Origin: a virus
Strand: one strand, 5' to 3'
Virus record (IMG/VR): IMGVR_UViG_3300045999_008178
Coordinates: 1 to 47,753 of that record
DNA length: 47,753 nt
The notes under the pieces were generated by a model, which saw only the letters and a list, made by a program, of their open reading frames with translations, searched no databases and was not told where the DNA came from. The position numbers and the translations under genes are program-made. Below are positions 38,996 to 47,045 of this stretch, piece after piece; position 1 is the stretch's first letter; each line of letters starts with the position of its first letter.

Positions 38996-39796
38996 TTAAC
39001 CTAGTATTACTGCTTTAAATTCATTGATGCCAGGCGGAACGCCTTCAAACGTAAACGTAACAGCGTTCAGTGATGTTCTTTCTTTGTTACAATCTATACT
39101 AGCTCTGGCTCCGCTGTTTTTGTAAACTTCTGGCACAACATCGTAACTGTTAAATCCGTGTGTCACTACCCATACAAGCGCAGTTCCGTCGCCAATAACA
39201 GCGGTAGCTTTCAGCTTTCGCCCTGGCCAGTTTCCCAGCTTGCCTGGGCTAACAAATTTGCCAGTAATTAGCTGAGCGTCAGTCTCGGCCTGGGTTGCTT
39301 CAGCGGAAATACCTGGCGTGCTTTCGGAAGCGGCGGGAGCGCTTGTGCCAAAGGGAATCCACTGAATAGCAGTAGTGCCTAGGGTGCCATTGACGGTTGT
39401 TTGCCTCCATGTAGTGTCAGATGAACTGCCTTCGTCAACGCGGGTAACTGCTGACTTGAGTTCTTCGATACTGTTAGCATCGAATGAACGAACCATCGCC
39501 GTAGACGGCCCGTTCCAAACGTAAATGCCATTTTCGGCGGGATTGGTTTGATCCGCTGTGAGCACGCGGTCTACGCCAGGCCGATCAAGAGTGACGGCAC
39601 CTATGGACGAACCTGGAGAGGCTAGGTTTACGTTGGCAGAGCTTTTGGTACGAACATTGTCCTTTGGCCATAAACCCTCGATCTGCGCGAGGACAAACCT
39701 CATGTTCGCCGCGTCACCAGCGTTTACCGGGTCAGGCAGATTCAGTGGCCGGTTGACATTGAGAAAGTCAAGACTGGCGTTTTGTGGAATTGGCAT
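38996..39796 (-). CDS. Neck/tail fibre protein
   Basis: 266 aa. MPIPQNASLDFLNVNRPLNLPDPVNAGDAANMRFV is the usual collar of phage fibre proteins, followed by VRTKSSANVNLASPGSSIGAV, DRVLTADQTNPAENGIYVWNG and TTAIQWIPFG, a module common in cyanophage fibres. Its C-terminus (LVWVVTHGFNSYDVVPEVYK, VTFTFEGVPPGINEFKAVILG) resembles that of the neighbouring connector fusion at 39821-40570, suggesting exchange of fibre ends. Confidence 0.75.
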   Translation of the reverse strand: MPIPQNASLDFLNVNRPLNLPDPVNAGDAANMRFVLAQIEGLWPKDNVRTKSSANVNLASPGSSIGAVTLDRPGVDRVLTADQTNPAENGIYVWNGPSTAMVRSFDANSIEELKSAVTRVDEGSSSDTTWRQTTVNGTLGTTAIQWIPFGTSAPAASESTPGISAEATQAETDAQLITGKFVSPGKLGNWPGRKLKATAVIGDGTALVWVVTHGFNSYDVVPEVYKNSGARASIDCNKERTSLNAVTFTFEGVPPGINEFKAVILG

Positions 39797-39820
39797 GATG
39801 CTTGTTAGTAGTGGCCGGGA

Positions 39821-40570
39821 CTAAAGAAGACGGGCCGAAAGTGCGATGGGCGGGTTTACTGTGACAATAGTTTGGTTGACAGTAGGGTGCAAAACTTCGG
39901 CGTCTATCTCTTGGCCGCCAGCGTTCAACAGCTCGACGCTAGGCCGATAGCCAAGCCCGTGGTTAATGGTGTGGACAGCGGCGGGGATAGATTGAGTATA
40001 GCTAAACCCTTGCAGCGCCCCCTCACCACCACCACCTCCGGTGACTACCAAAACTCCACCAACAATAGACAAACCACTACCCAGAGGCAGTGATGTAATA
40101 GCCCCGTTAATACCGAACAGGGCCAGGCTATCAGCGTTTTCGGCTTGTCCTGAGAGAGTTAGGCCAACAAAGGTCGGACTATCAGTTACACTTAGAGGCT
40201 GGGATAGTGATAAGTCTGTATTATCTGAAGTCGATGAGTCATAGAAATCATAGTAACTATCAGTAAACCCTACTACTGCAATAGAATCTCTAAGTCTTTT
40301 ATACTCTTGTCCATAAAGAGTGGAATCAAGACCTCCGCCTAGAGCTGCCCCCGAGGGCGCTCCTACTTGAGAACCGATTTGACTAATACGAGATGCGAGA
40401 AGATGTGCGGATAGATAGGCAACCCCATCCATCCGCATACCGCCGTTTCCCCATACTGAGGCTGGAGTTTCGCGCTCAGCTTGCGCAATAATGGGGGTGA
40501 TTACTCCAGCAGGCTGCTCCCCGAACTCGGGGAAGCGCTCACAGAGGCTGGTAGCATCAAACAACGCCAT
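39821..40570 (-). CDS. Head-tail connector (DUF4054-like) fused to fibre domain
   Basis: 249 aa. Residues 1-100: CERFPEFGEQPAGVITPIIAQAERETPASVWGNGG and GVAYLSAHLLASRIS, the pattern of DUF4054 / gp6-like head-tail adaptors. After a Ser/Thr linker, residues 140-249 (ALFGINGAITSLPLGSGLSIVGG; GFSYTQSIPAAVHTINHGLGYRPSVELLNAGGQEIDAEV) are a fibre C-terminal domain common in cyanophage tail proteins. Adaptors are normally about 100-150 aa, so this is a fusion that would display a fibre at the neck ring. Confidence 0.75.
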   Translation of the reverse strand: MALFDATSLCERFPEFGEQPAGVITPIIAQAERETPASVWGNGGMRMDGVAYLSAHLLASRISQIGSQVGAPSGAALGGGLDSTLYGQEYKRLRDSIAVVGFTDSYYDFYDSSTSDNTDLSLSQPLSVTDSPTFVGLTLSGQAENADSLALFGINGAITSLPLGSGLSIVGGVLVVTGGGGGEGALQGFSYTQSIPAAVHTINHGLGYRPSVELLNAGGQEIDAEVLHPTVNQTIVTVNPPIALSARLL

Positions 40571-40574
40571 CGAC

Positions 40575-41018
40575 TTAGTTGTTTCCGGTTAGAGTATCAA
40601 TGCGTCTTTGAATAGCGGTGCGGACAGGCACGCGCTGGTCTTTCTCCAGCCAGGCTGCTAGACACTGGAGATCATGAGTGGCTGTAATGACTTTCGTTGC
40701 ATCTGGTAGTTTGAGATCAGCAATGGAGACCTCATCAGGAACTTTCAGGTCCGTCTCGCTGAGGAGTTCTTTGACCTCATTGCTTTCCATGACGCGGAGG
40801 GCGCCTAACTCCAAAAGACGGAGTGCATGGGGTCCGTGCGTTCCTGCTTTGATACTCTCCCAGTCGTCCTCGGGGATATTATTGATCCCTTCGCGGATAG
40901 TCACACGAGTGGATTCCCCCGTTTCCTTAGAGATCGTGGTATAGGTAATAGAACACCCATCCATAGGGGGGTTTTCCAGTGCAGGGCTGTAGAAAATGTT
41001 GACTCGACCGTGGCTCAT
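40575..41018 (-). CDS. Head-region hypothetical protein
   Basis: 147 aa. Starts MSHGRVNIFYSPALENPPM, with WESIKAGTHGPHALRLLELGALRVM and a basic final helix LEKDQRVPVRTAIQRRIDTL. Genes of this size between capsid and connector genes are often head-decoration or connector accessory proteins. No motif recognised. Confidence 0.6.
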   Translation of the reverse strand: MSHGRVNIFYSPALENPPMDGCSITYTTISKETGESTRVTIREGINNIPEDDWESIKAGTHGPHALRLLELGALRVMESNEVKELLSETDLKVPDEVSIADLKLPDATKVITATHDLQCLAAWLEKDQRVPVRTAIQRRIDTLTGNN

Positions 41019-41051
41019 GGGGAGATTTGTGTAGGGGCCGCTGGTAGCTTA

Positions 41052-41966
41052 TCAGGGTTTGTCCATCGCCATGACGGATCGGGGGAAGTAGATGGCCACA
41101 CCACCGTGGCGGGCGTGGGCGGGAACGGTATATTCCAGGCCCTGGAGTTGAGGAGGGAAAAACTCCAGTGGCTGGGGGAGGTGCATCTCCAGCTTGTCCG
41201 GGTTACGCTCATAGGTGATGATCCGGTCTTTAGACAAGAACCCGCCGGATTTAGAGGCAGTAAGCTCATTGATGGGTTCAATGTCCTTAATGACCTCGTT
41301 GGTATCGAGGAAAAAATCCATGACAGTGGTGTCCGAAGCCGTCCCGAGCTTCATTGTGGAGATCTTTCGGAACACATTGTACGGAACCAACATGGTGTCT
41401 GGTTGTTCTTTCATGTTGCTGTTCTCGACGATCCGGGTTACCGGTTCATTGAGGAGTTCGAGAACTTCATCGGCGGTGATGCCGGACGTGTCGAACCACT
41501 TATCCGGTACGATCTTGTCGAGTTGATCGGAGTTGAAGAAGCCGCGAAGGCCGGCAGCAGGATCTCCGAAGTAGGAAATGCGCTGCATAGTTTCTTCATA
41601 GACGCGACGCACAGCGTTAGCGCGGCGTTGCTCCAGGTTTGTGTTGGGCACTTCAGCCGCAGCCCGCAGCTCCTGGACGGTGTAGCCGAAGCTTGAACCG
41701 TAGGATTCAACCTTGTGGGTTACTTCCTTACGGAACACATCAGCGCGGGGGAGATCCTTCGCCTTATCGGCAATTCGCCGCATGGAGCCTTTTTGGTCGT
41801 AGATTCTATATGTGTAGGAATCCTTGCCGTTAGACACCTCACTGTTAATGGGGAGTACACTAGCGTATTTGATGTCGGCATACTCGACTTCAAAAGCCCT
41901 AGTGATGATATGCTCAAGTTCCCTCGCGAGGAAGAAACCGTGGTTGTCGAGGCGTTGGTTGGACAT
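41052..41966 (-). CDS. Major capsid protein, DUF2184 family
   Basis: 304 aa. An N-terminal helical arm (LARELEHIITRAFEVEYADI) is followed by the HK97-like core ASVLPINSEVSNGKDSYTYRIYD, KVESYGSSFGYTVQELRAA, RVYEETMQRISYFGDPAAGLRGFFNS and TMLVPYNVFRKIS. The final part (YTVPAHARHGGVAIYFPRSV) matches the DUF2184 end. It follows the protease/scaffold and cement genes, the expected order. A 40-residue stretch (about 165-205) is nearly duplicated in the gene at 45244. Confidence 0.85.
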   Translation of the reverse strand: MSNQRLDNHGFFLARELEHIITRAFEVEYADIKYASVLPINSEVSNGKDSYTYRIYDQKGSMRRIADKAKDLPRADVFRKEVTHKVESYGSSFGYTVQELRAAAEVPNTNLEQRRANAVRRVYEETMQRISYFGDPAAGLRGFFNSDQLDKIVPDKWFDTSGITADEVLELLNEPVTRIVENSNMKEQPDTMLVPYNVFRKISTMKLGTASDTTVMDFFLDTNEVIKDIEPINELTASKSGGFLSKDRIITYERNPDKLEMHLPQPLEFFPPQLQGLEYTVPAHARHGGVAIYFPRSVMAMDKP

Positions 41967-42037
41967 GGTCAGAGCCTCTCGCGAGGGGAAATAGAAGGAG
42001 GGGGAGTAAGTAGTGGGAGACCTGTGATGGTCAGGGA

Positions 42038-42661
42038 TTAGGTGTCAGCGGTGAAGGTCGCGGCGGCCATCTCGATCTCCAGGACAGCCAGGCCGGCCCC
42101 GGTGGTCTTGGTGATCCAGCGGGCACCGTTGGTGAACAGGGTCGTCCGGGTGCCGGAGGCTGTTTTGCAGAACCTTCCCAGGAATGCCCCGGCCACGGTG
42201 CCGGAGTGGTCGGTATCCCAGAACCTGACAGCATCCGTCAGGGCCACGGCCTCGGTGACGTAGACCCAGATTTGGCCCCGGCGGATGACATTGAGAGACT
42301 TCCGGTTGGGGTAGCCAGGGCGGCCATCGGCGGCCAGGTTGCTCCCTGGGATCCCGCTCGATAGATAGCTGGCATTGCCGGAGGCGACCCCTTCGAATGT
42401 GAAGGAATCCGCCAGGATGCCGAAGTTGCCGGTGACCCCGGTGGAGAGGGTCATGGCGTTGTCATCTCGACCGGCGGTTGTATCGACCTGCACCAAGGCG
42501 CCAAACGGCAGCGCCGCGCTGGTTTGGTTGATGCCGGTGAAAGAGTCGTAAGAGCTGAGATTGGCCAGCATCCCTTCATGAGATGCTCCCGAAGTCAGGG
42601 GGTATGAACCTTGAACCCCGATAGGGGAGGTTACTATGGTTGGAGTGAAAGTTACAGGCAT
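42038..42661 (-). CDS. Structural cement / decoration protein
   Basis: 207 aa. MPVTFTPTIVTSPIGVQGSYPL, LPFGALVQVDTTAGRDDNAMTLSTG, ILADSFTFEGVASGN, then RRGQIWVYVTEAVALTDAVRFW and a long final beta segment. This is the pattern of phage structural cement proteins (gp24-like), which lock capsomers after expansion. Directly upstream of the capsid gene. GC content is higher than in the tail genes. Confidence 0.8.
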   Translation of the reverse strand: MPVTFTPTIVTSPIGVQGSYPLTSGASHEGMLANLSSYDSFTGINQTSAALPFGALVQVDTTAGRDDNAMTLSTGVTGNFGILADSFTFEGVASGNASYLSSGIPGSNLAADGRPGYPNRKSLNVIRRGQIWVYVTEAVALTDAVRFWDTDHSGTVAGAFLGRFCKTASGTRTTLFTNGARWITKTTGAGLAVLEIEMAAATFTADT

Positions 42662-42709
42662 GGCCGGAGGTGTGAGTAGAGGGGATTAGCCTTTAATAGA
42701 AAGCAAGAG

Positions 42710-44020
42710 TCATCGCCTCTTAGAAGCAGTCAGCGGTTTCTGCCAACTATTGTTGGTTTTCTGCTTGTAGCTATCGGAGGATGCTGCAGCATCGCGCCGT
42801 TGGACACCGCGAAGGGCCGTGCGCAGCTTGCCGGTGGAATCAGCAGCATCGGTTCGGGGAGTTGGTTCGGCCTCGGGGGGATCTTCGGCATCAAGCGTGG
42901 CCAGGGCCCCCTCAACCCGGCCCCTCATTTGGGCGACTTCCATCTCCTCATCTGGGGCCTCACCGAAGATGTTTTCGTAGGCTTGGACATACAACTCATC
43001 GGCCTCGATGCCGTCGAAGACGAAATCGTCTTCAAAGGCGGGTGCTAAGAGTTGGAGAGTGTCGAGGCGGGCGGCTACCAAGGTGTCCAACCGGGAAGCT
43101 GGGATCTGAGCGAGAACCGCGTCGATGTTGTCTTCGTCGAGGTGAATCTCACTGGGTTCCCCGGTATCAATCGTGGCCTGAAGCCCATCGGCGCGACCCT
43201 CGGCAGCCTCCTTTTCAGCCTCCAGGTCAGAAAAATCACTCTGCAGGGTATCTAGCTTTTCCTGCAGAGTGGAATTAGCAGTGCGCAGTTCAGTGAGGGC
43301 CTTGCTGGAATCCCTCACATAGGCTTGCACCAGCGGAGCATATTCAGAGGCAACCTCAACATCGACTCCATCGAGATTGATACGGGCCATAACGGGGTTC
43401 GCGGGGGGTACGGGCTCGGGGGAATCGAGGAGTGCTTGATCAAAAGATACCGCTGCCGTAGAATCCATTCGATCTAACAGCAGCCTCACCTCTGGGCCAG
43501 CACGTCCTTTAGGGACAATGGCGATGTGGTTGACGCGGATATTGCGCTGGACACCGTCATAGGACTCGCCTGATGGTGTTTGACCGGGGGTAGGGTCATA
43601 ATCGACTCGGTAGCCGGCGGAGACTTCTACAGCGTGATCGGGAGAATCCTTACGTTGGATGTTGTCGATGGATTTTTGGTCAGTAACAAGAAGCGCTACT
43701 TCAACAAAACCGTCGCTGAAGTGGACATGCGAGCCGGCATGCCCGATTTGATACATCTTTGTATTATCCGCATCAAGGAGCTGCGGAGGATGATGCCAAG
43801 TAACTGGCTTCATCCCAAAGGATGCTAGGGTTTCTGGCTTTCCTACTTCCTCTTCCGGGCGGTACTCAGTTTCGACCCTGCCGTCAGCGCGGCGATATTT
43901 CTGGAGGCCAGTGCGGGCGGTGCGGGCCCGGACCTGGAGGTATCCCGACTCCGGGTCGATCTTGCAGCCGACGATAGGCAGCGAGAGGAAGTCGTAGCGG
44001 GTAGCTGTTGCTAGGCTCAT
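42710..44020 (-). CDS. Prohead protease-scaffold protein, DUF2213
   Basis: 436 aa. The N-terminal 200 residues are the DUF2213 protease domain: ETLASFGMKPVTWHHPPQLLD, QIGHAGSHVHFSDGFVEVALLV, SPDHAVEVSAGYRVDYDPTPG and VNHIAIVPKGRAGPEV. It continues into a long charged helical part (LQEKLDTLQSDFSDLEAEKE) and an acidic C-terminus, as in self-cleaving protease-scaffold fusions. It should cleave the capsid arm and internal proteins during head maturation, which matters for the tagged proteins coded just upstream. Confidence 0.85.
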   Translation of the reverse strand: MSLATATRYDFLSLPIVGCKIDPESGYLQVRARTARTGLQKYRRADGRVETEYRPEEEVGKPETLASFGMKPVTWHHPPQLLDADNTKMYQIGHAGSHVHFSDGFVEVALLVTDQKSIDNIQRKDSPDHAVEVSAGYRVDYDPTPGQTPSGESYDGVQRNIRVNHIAIVPKGRAGPEVRLLLDRMDSTAAVSFDQALLDSPEPVPPANPVMARINLDGVDVEVASEYAPLVQAYVRDSSKALTELRTANSTLQEKLDTLQSDFSDLEAEKEAAEGRADGLQATIDTGEPSEIHLDEDNIDAVLAQIPASRLDTLVAARLDTLQLLAPAFEDDFVFDGIEADELYVQAYENIFGEAPDEEMEVAQMRGRVEGALATLDAEDPPEAEPTPRTDAADSTGKLRTALRGVQRRDAAASSDSYKQKTNNSWQKPLTASKRR

Positions 44021-44056
44021 GCACCAGTTTACGGCTGGCGTTTAGGGGCAATCAGC

Positions 44057-45106
44057 CTAGTAGCTTTTTAATAAAGCGGTCTCTAAACTTCTGTAATAAC
44101 CTCTTACAACTTTGTCTACGTGATCGGTTTCATAAGTACGCAGCGCGTTTTCTATAGGATCCCACTGAGGAGCCCACCGGCTTTCAAATGTCTCTATTGC
44201 GTATTCTGATAAACCTACGCGGCGTGGTACTTGAGTAAGCTCGTTGATGAAATCGCGGGCGCTAGTTCGATTTTCTGTAGCGAACTCAGCTAGGCCGAAG
44301 TCGATGAATTTAAGGCTTCTGGTTTTTGGGTTAAACATTATGTTTTTTAAGTGCCCATCGTTGTGTACGAGACCACTCATGTGTAAAGAGCGATAGAGGT
44401 CTAACATTTGGCGTTTTAACTGTAGTGGTGCGGTGTATTTAAGCGAGAAAATACTAGAACTTACCCCATGCGTAGATAAAGGGGAATAATTGTTCAAGTG
44501 CTCCATGACCAATACCCGGTCAGTAGCTTTGTATAGCTGAGGGGATGGCACATTATTGATGTTAGCGTGCCTTAGTATCTCCCCTTCAGGGAGTAAGCTT
44601 TCTGTGGGGCCGCTCAGGAATTTATTAGGCGTCCCCCCGAGGTCGTTGTTCTTTAAGTATTTTATACCGTATTTATTAGACGGGTGGACAACATAATTAC
44701 CGTAAGCACCTTGGCCCCCTAGACATCGTGGAGTCGGAACAAAGTCATCTTCCCTAATCCAGTGATCAATCTTGGATGCTGCACATGCAATTGCGTTGGC
44801 TTTCTTGTTATCTTCAAAGACATCCCACTGTTTGCCGCGCTTCCGCGCCTCAGCTTCGATCCGATCCCAGTCCTCACCAGGGGCCGTGAAGCCCTGCCAA
44901 TTGGGGTCACGGCGAGCGAAACGGCGTGCGGCGGAGACGCCTAGGACTGTAATCCCAGCCCCGAGGGCGACTTTGCCGATCAGGCTCGGGGTGATTGTTG
45001 GATTAGAACTGGATGCAGTGGTCTTTTTGGAGCATTTCTTGTTGTCTGGTATGCCTGACGCACCGCATTTCTTGTCGAATCTTAGTGAAGCGGTGGTTAT
45101 GGGCAT
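44057..45106 (-). CDS. Membrane-anchored protein kinase with DKKCG tag
   Basis: 349 aa. Residues 8-27 carry the tag LRFDKKCGASGI...KKCSK shared with two other proteins here. A membrane helix (about 42-60, LIGKVALGAGITVLGVSAA) follows, then a kinase fold from about residue 125: GGQGAYGNYVV glycine loop, K149 in GIKYLK, Glu near 175 (EGEILRH), hinge VMEHL (200-204), VHNDGHLKNIMF with catalytic D250 and N255, and DFG (269-271). All key residues are present, so it should be active; the HND loop resembles RIO/APH-type kinases. It lies between the protease gene and other head-region genes. Targets unknown. Confidence 0.85.
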   Translation of the reverse strand: MPITTASLRFDKKCGASGIPDNKKCSKKTTASSSNPTITPSLIGKVALGAGITVLGVSAARRFARRDPNWQGFTAPGEDWDRIEAEARKRGKQWDVFEDNKKANAIACAASKIDHWIREDDFVPTPRCLGGQGAYGNYVVHPSNKYGIKYLKNNDLGGTPNKFLSGPTESLLPEGEILRHANINNVPSPQLYKATDRVLVMEHLNNYSPLSTHGVSSSIFSLKYTAPLQLKRQMLDLYRSLHMSGLVHNDGHLKNIMFNPKTRSLKFIDFGLAEFATENRTSARDFINELTQVPRRVGLSEYAIETFESRWAPQWDPIENALRTYETDHVDKVVRGYYRSLETALLKSY

Positions 45107-45190
45107 GATTACCGGGGGTATGTATGCTATTCTAGCGAGGCACCTGCGTGGACACTTGTCTTGGGTTTTATGAATAAAGAGCTTAATGCT

Positions 45191-45260
45191 GCTTGCACTA
45201 CTACAGGCATGACTGCTGATGAAATGCTTGCACTACTACAGGCATGACTGCTGATGAAAT
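45191..45260. repeat. 35-bp perfect tandem duplication
   Basis: Unit 45191-45225 is repeated exactly at 45226-45260. It lies inside the start of the capsid-derived gene. Because 35 is not a multiple of 3, two copies put the ATG at 45170 out of frame with the rest of the gene, while one copy would restore a 118-aa frame. Confidence 0.95.
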
Positions 45261-45528
45261 GCTTGAACTACTAAACGAGCCGGTTACGCGCATCGTAGAG
45301 AACTGTAACATGAGGGAGAAACTGGACACTATATTGCTTGATTCTAAGCAGTTTGCGTATATACTATCTGAACGCACCAAGGCGGTAATGAATCGCGTCT
45401 ATCACAATACGAGACCTAATTATCTACCTATCTTGATTAGCGCCTCCCCCACTATTGGACGTAAACGCCGCAACCGTCGCGCTCGGGGGCGTAAGCTAGT
45501 AGCTACTCGCCAAAAAGCTTGTGCTTAA
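45244..45528 (+). CDS. Major-capsid-derived small protein, frame disrupted upstream
   Basis: 94 aa from the ATG in the second repeat copy. MTADEMLELLNEPVTRIVEN, then CNMREKLDTILL, is nearly identical in protein to residues about 169-205 of the major capsid protein, and the following DSKQFAYILSERTKAVMNRV still resembles DUF2184. The end is a basic tail GRKRRNRRARGRKLVATRQ. The DNA of the two genes differs at roughly a third of positions, so this is not a recent copy. It lies on the opposite strand. A start at 45170 would give a longer protein if one 35-bp unit were lost. Overlaps the dCTP deaminase start by 8 nt. Confidence 0.75.
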   Translation: MTADEMLELLNEPVTRIVENCNMREKLDTILLDSKQFAYILSERTKAVMNRVYHNTRPNYLPILISASPTIGRKRRNRRARGRKLVATRQKACA

Positions 45529-46162
45529 GAACGACATCTGGATAGGACAGCAAGCTGCCGCTGGGATGATCGAGCCTTATCAGCAGGAGCTAGTGCGGAA
45601 GGTCAAAGTAGCCGAGCGCTTCCAGAGCGAACGTGCCTCGCTCCTGGATCTTGATTGGCCGCCAGCCGAGGTTCCGGTGCTGAGCTTTGGCACAAGTAGT
45701 TATGGCTACGACATTAGGTTGTCAGCCGCCGAATTTAAGATTTTCCGCCATGTCCCCGGCACGGTCATGAACCCCAAGCGGGCCAATCCTGCCAATCTGG
45801 AGCCGGCCCCTCTTCATCAGGATGAGGATGGTCGCTACTTCATTCTGCCGGCGCATACCTACGGTCTCGGGGTAGCGTTGGAGAAACTACTGGTGCCGCC
45901 GAATATCACTGTGATCTGCTTGGGGAAAAGCACTTACGCCCGGTTGGGGATCATTGTGAATACCACGCCGGCAGAAGCGGCATGGGAGGGGCACCTAACC
46001 CTGGAGTTCAGTAATTCTTCTGGTGCTGATTGCCGTATTTATGCCGAAGAGGGCATCTGCCAGCTGCTTTTCTTTGAGGGGGATCCCTGTGAAACTACTT
46101 ATGCGGATAGGAATGGTAAATACCAATACCAGCCGGAACTGGTAACATTAGCAAAGGTTTGA
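45521..46162 (+). CDS. dcd: dCTP deaminase
   Basis: 213 aa from GTG 45521, start fixed by the family opening MLKNDIWIGQQAAAGMIEPY. Key motifs: SYGYDIRL, HTYGLGVALEKLLVPPNITV, GKSTYARLGIIV (phosphate and substrate binding), and AAWEGHLTLEFSN with the catalytic glutamate in WEGHLTLE, then GICQLLFFEG. Converts dCTP to dUTP, the first step toward dTMP. Typical Dcd length. The GTG overlaps the end of the capsid-derived gene, suggesting coupled translation. Confidence 0.9.
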   Translation: MLKNDIWIGQQAAAGMIEPYQQELVRKVKVAERFQSERASLLDLDWPPAEVPVLSFGTSSYGYDIRLSAAEFKIFRHVPGTVMNPKRANPANLEPAPLHQDEDGRYFILPAHTYGLGVALEKLLVPPNITVICLGKSTYARLGIIVNTTPAEAAWEGHLTLEFSNSSGADCRIYAEEGICQLLFFEGDPCETTYADRNGKYQYQPELVTLAKV

Positions 46163-46176
46163 TTCTTATTAGCGGA

Positions 46177-46488
46177 TCAGCAGTTCCACTTCCGTAACGT
46201 CTTGTTGATCCGTGAATCTGGGTTATTGGCGGTTTTCGCGCTGGTTAGCTTACGCTTCATTCCCGACATGCGGGCACAGAACCTCCGTCGTCTTTCTGCT
46301 CTCGCTGATCCGGGTTTGAGTTTGGATGGGTCGGTAGTTACCGCGAGGGAGAGCTTAGAGCCTGGATGCTGCTTGCGGTAGGAGGCGATGCCTGCAGCGT
46401 TAAGGCCGCCCTCGGGGTTTTTGCCTTCCTTGCGCTGCCAGGCGGGGGATTTGTCAAGGCGGATGGTTAGAGGTGTGAGTAGTCCCAC
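46177..46488 (-). CDS. Small phage protein with SPAWQRKEGKN motif
   Basis: 103 aa from GTG 46488; a GTG at 46500 gives four more residues. LTPLTIRLDKSPAWQRKEGKNPEGGLNAAG and FCARMSGMKRKLTSAKTANN with DSRINKTLRKWNC are a widely conserved phage pattern (DUF6321-like in my memory), of unknown function. Its opening TPLTIRLDK resembles the tags of the kinase and the gene above (TPSTLRFDK), putting it in the same N-terminal family. Its 3' end is 14 bp from the convergent dCTP deaminase. Confidence 0.7.
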   Translation of the reverse strand: MGLLTPLTIRLDKSPAWQRKEGKNPEGGLNAAGIASYRKQHPGSKLSLAVTTDPSKLKPGSARAERRRRFCARMSGMKRKLTSAKTANNPDSRINKTLRKWNC

Positions 46489-46489
46489 T

Positions 46490-47044
46490 TCAGTTACCAC
46501 TAAAGAGCCTGCGCTTCTGCCTAATCAGCCCGATTTGGGTTTTACGCGCAGCGCGTCGTGTTGAAGCAACCCCAGCTTGGGCTTTAGCCATTGCGGGAGC
46601 TACTGCAGCTTTTGTCGCCTTCCGTGCCCTTGCTCTAGATAAAGGTACAGGGCCTTGAGACAACATCCCCCGAGCTTGTTTGTTATTCATAGACCGTGCC
46701 ATACTGGCTTGTGAGTTGCTAACTTGATTTGTCCATGGGTCTGGAATGCCACCAGCGGAATTGGTAGGACGAGGATTTGACATGCGGCTAGTCGCACGTA
46801 AGTTCTTCGCAACTCTTAGGTTAGACATAGCATTTTTCTGCATTCCTCGATATTTCATAGCACCCACTGTACCTGCAGCAATACCACCAGCAACGGCGGC
46901 TACTTTAAGGCCGGTCTGGACGTTTTCATTACCCAGGGCGGATTTGACAGTACCGACTAAGCCTTTATTGCACTTCTTGCTCTCAGCGATCCCGGAGGCA
47001 CCGCACTTTTTGTCAAAGCGAAGGGTAGATGGTGTGAGTGTCAT
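46490..47044 (-). CDS. DKKCG-tagged membrane-segment protein, paralog 1
   Basis: 184 aa from ATG 47044, fixed by AAGGAGG 8 nt upstream, the best ribosome-binding site seen in the window; a longer frame to 47116 is rejected. Tag LRFDKKCGASGIAESKKCNK at residues 8-27, then GTVKSALGNENVQTGLK and a membrane-like helix VAAVAGGIAAGTVGAM, matching the third family member over this stretch almost perfectly. The rest is basic and low-complexity (AKTTKAAVAP-type, RARARKATKAAV, ending QKRRLFSGN). Function unknown. Confidence 0.75.
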   Translation of the reverse strand: MTLTPSTLRFDKKCGASGIAESKKCNKGLVGTVKSALGNENVQTGLKVAAVAGGIAAGTVGAMKYRGMQKNAMSNLRVAKNLRATSRMSNPRPTNSAGGIPDPWTNQVSNSQASMARSMNNKQARGMLSQGPVPLSRARARKATKAAVAPAMAKAQAGVASTRRAARKTQIGLIRQKRRLFSGN

Positions 47045-47045
47045 T

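Noticed and set aside
40827-41710. Long plus-strand frame opposite the capsid gene (289 aa)
   Set aside because: It is the antisense of the clearly coding capsid and upstream genes and has no recognisable protein features.
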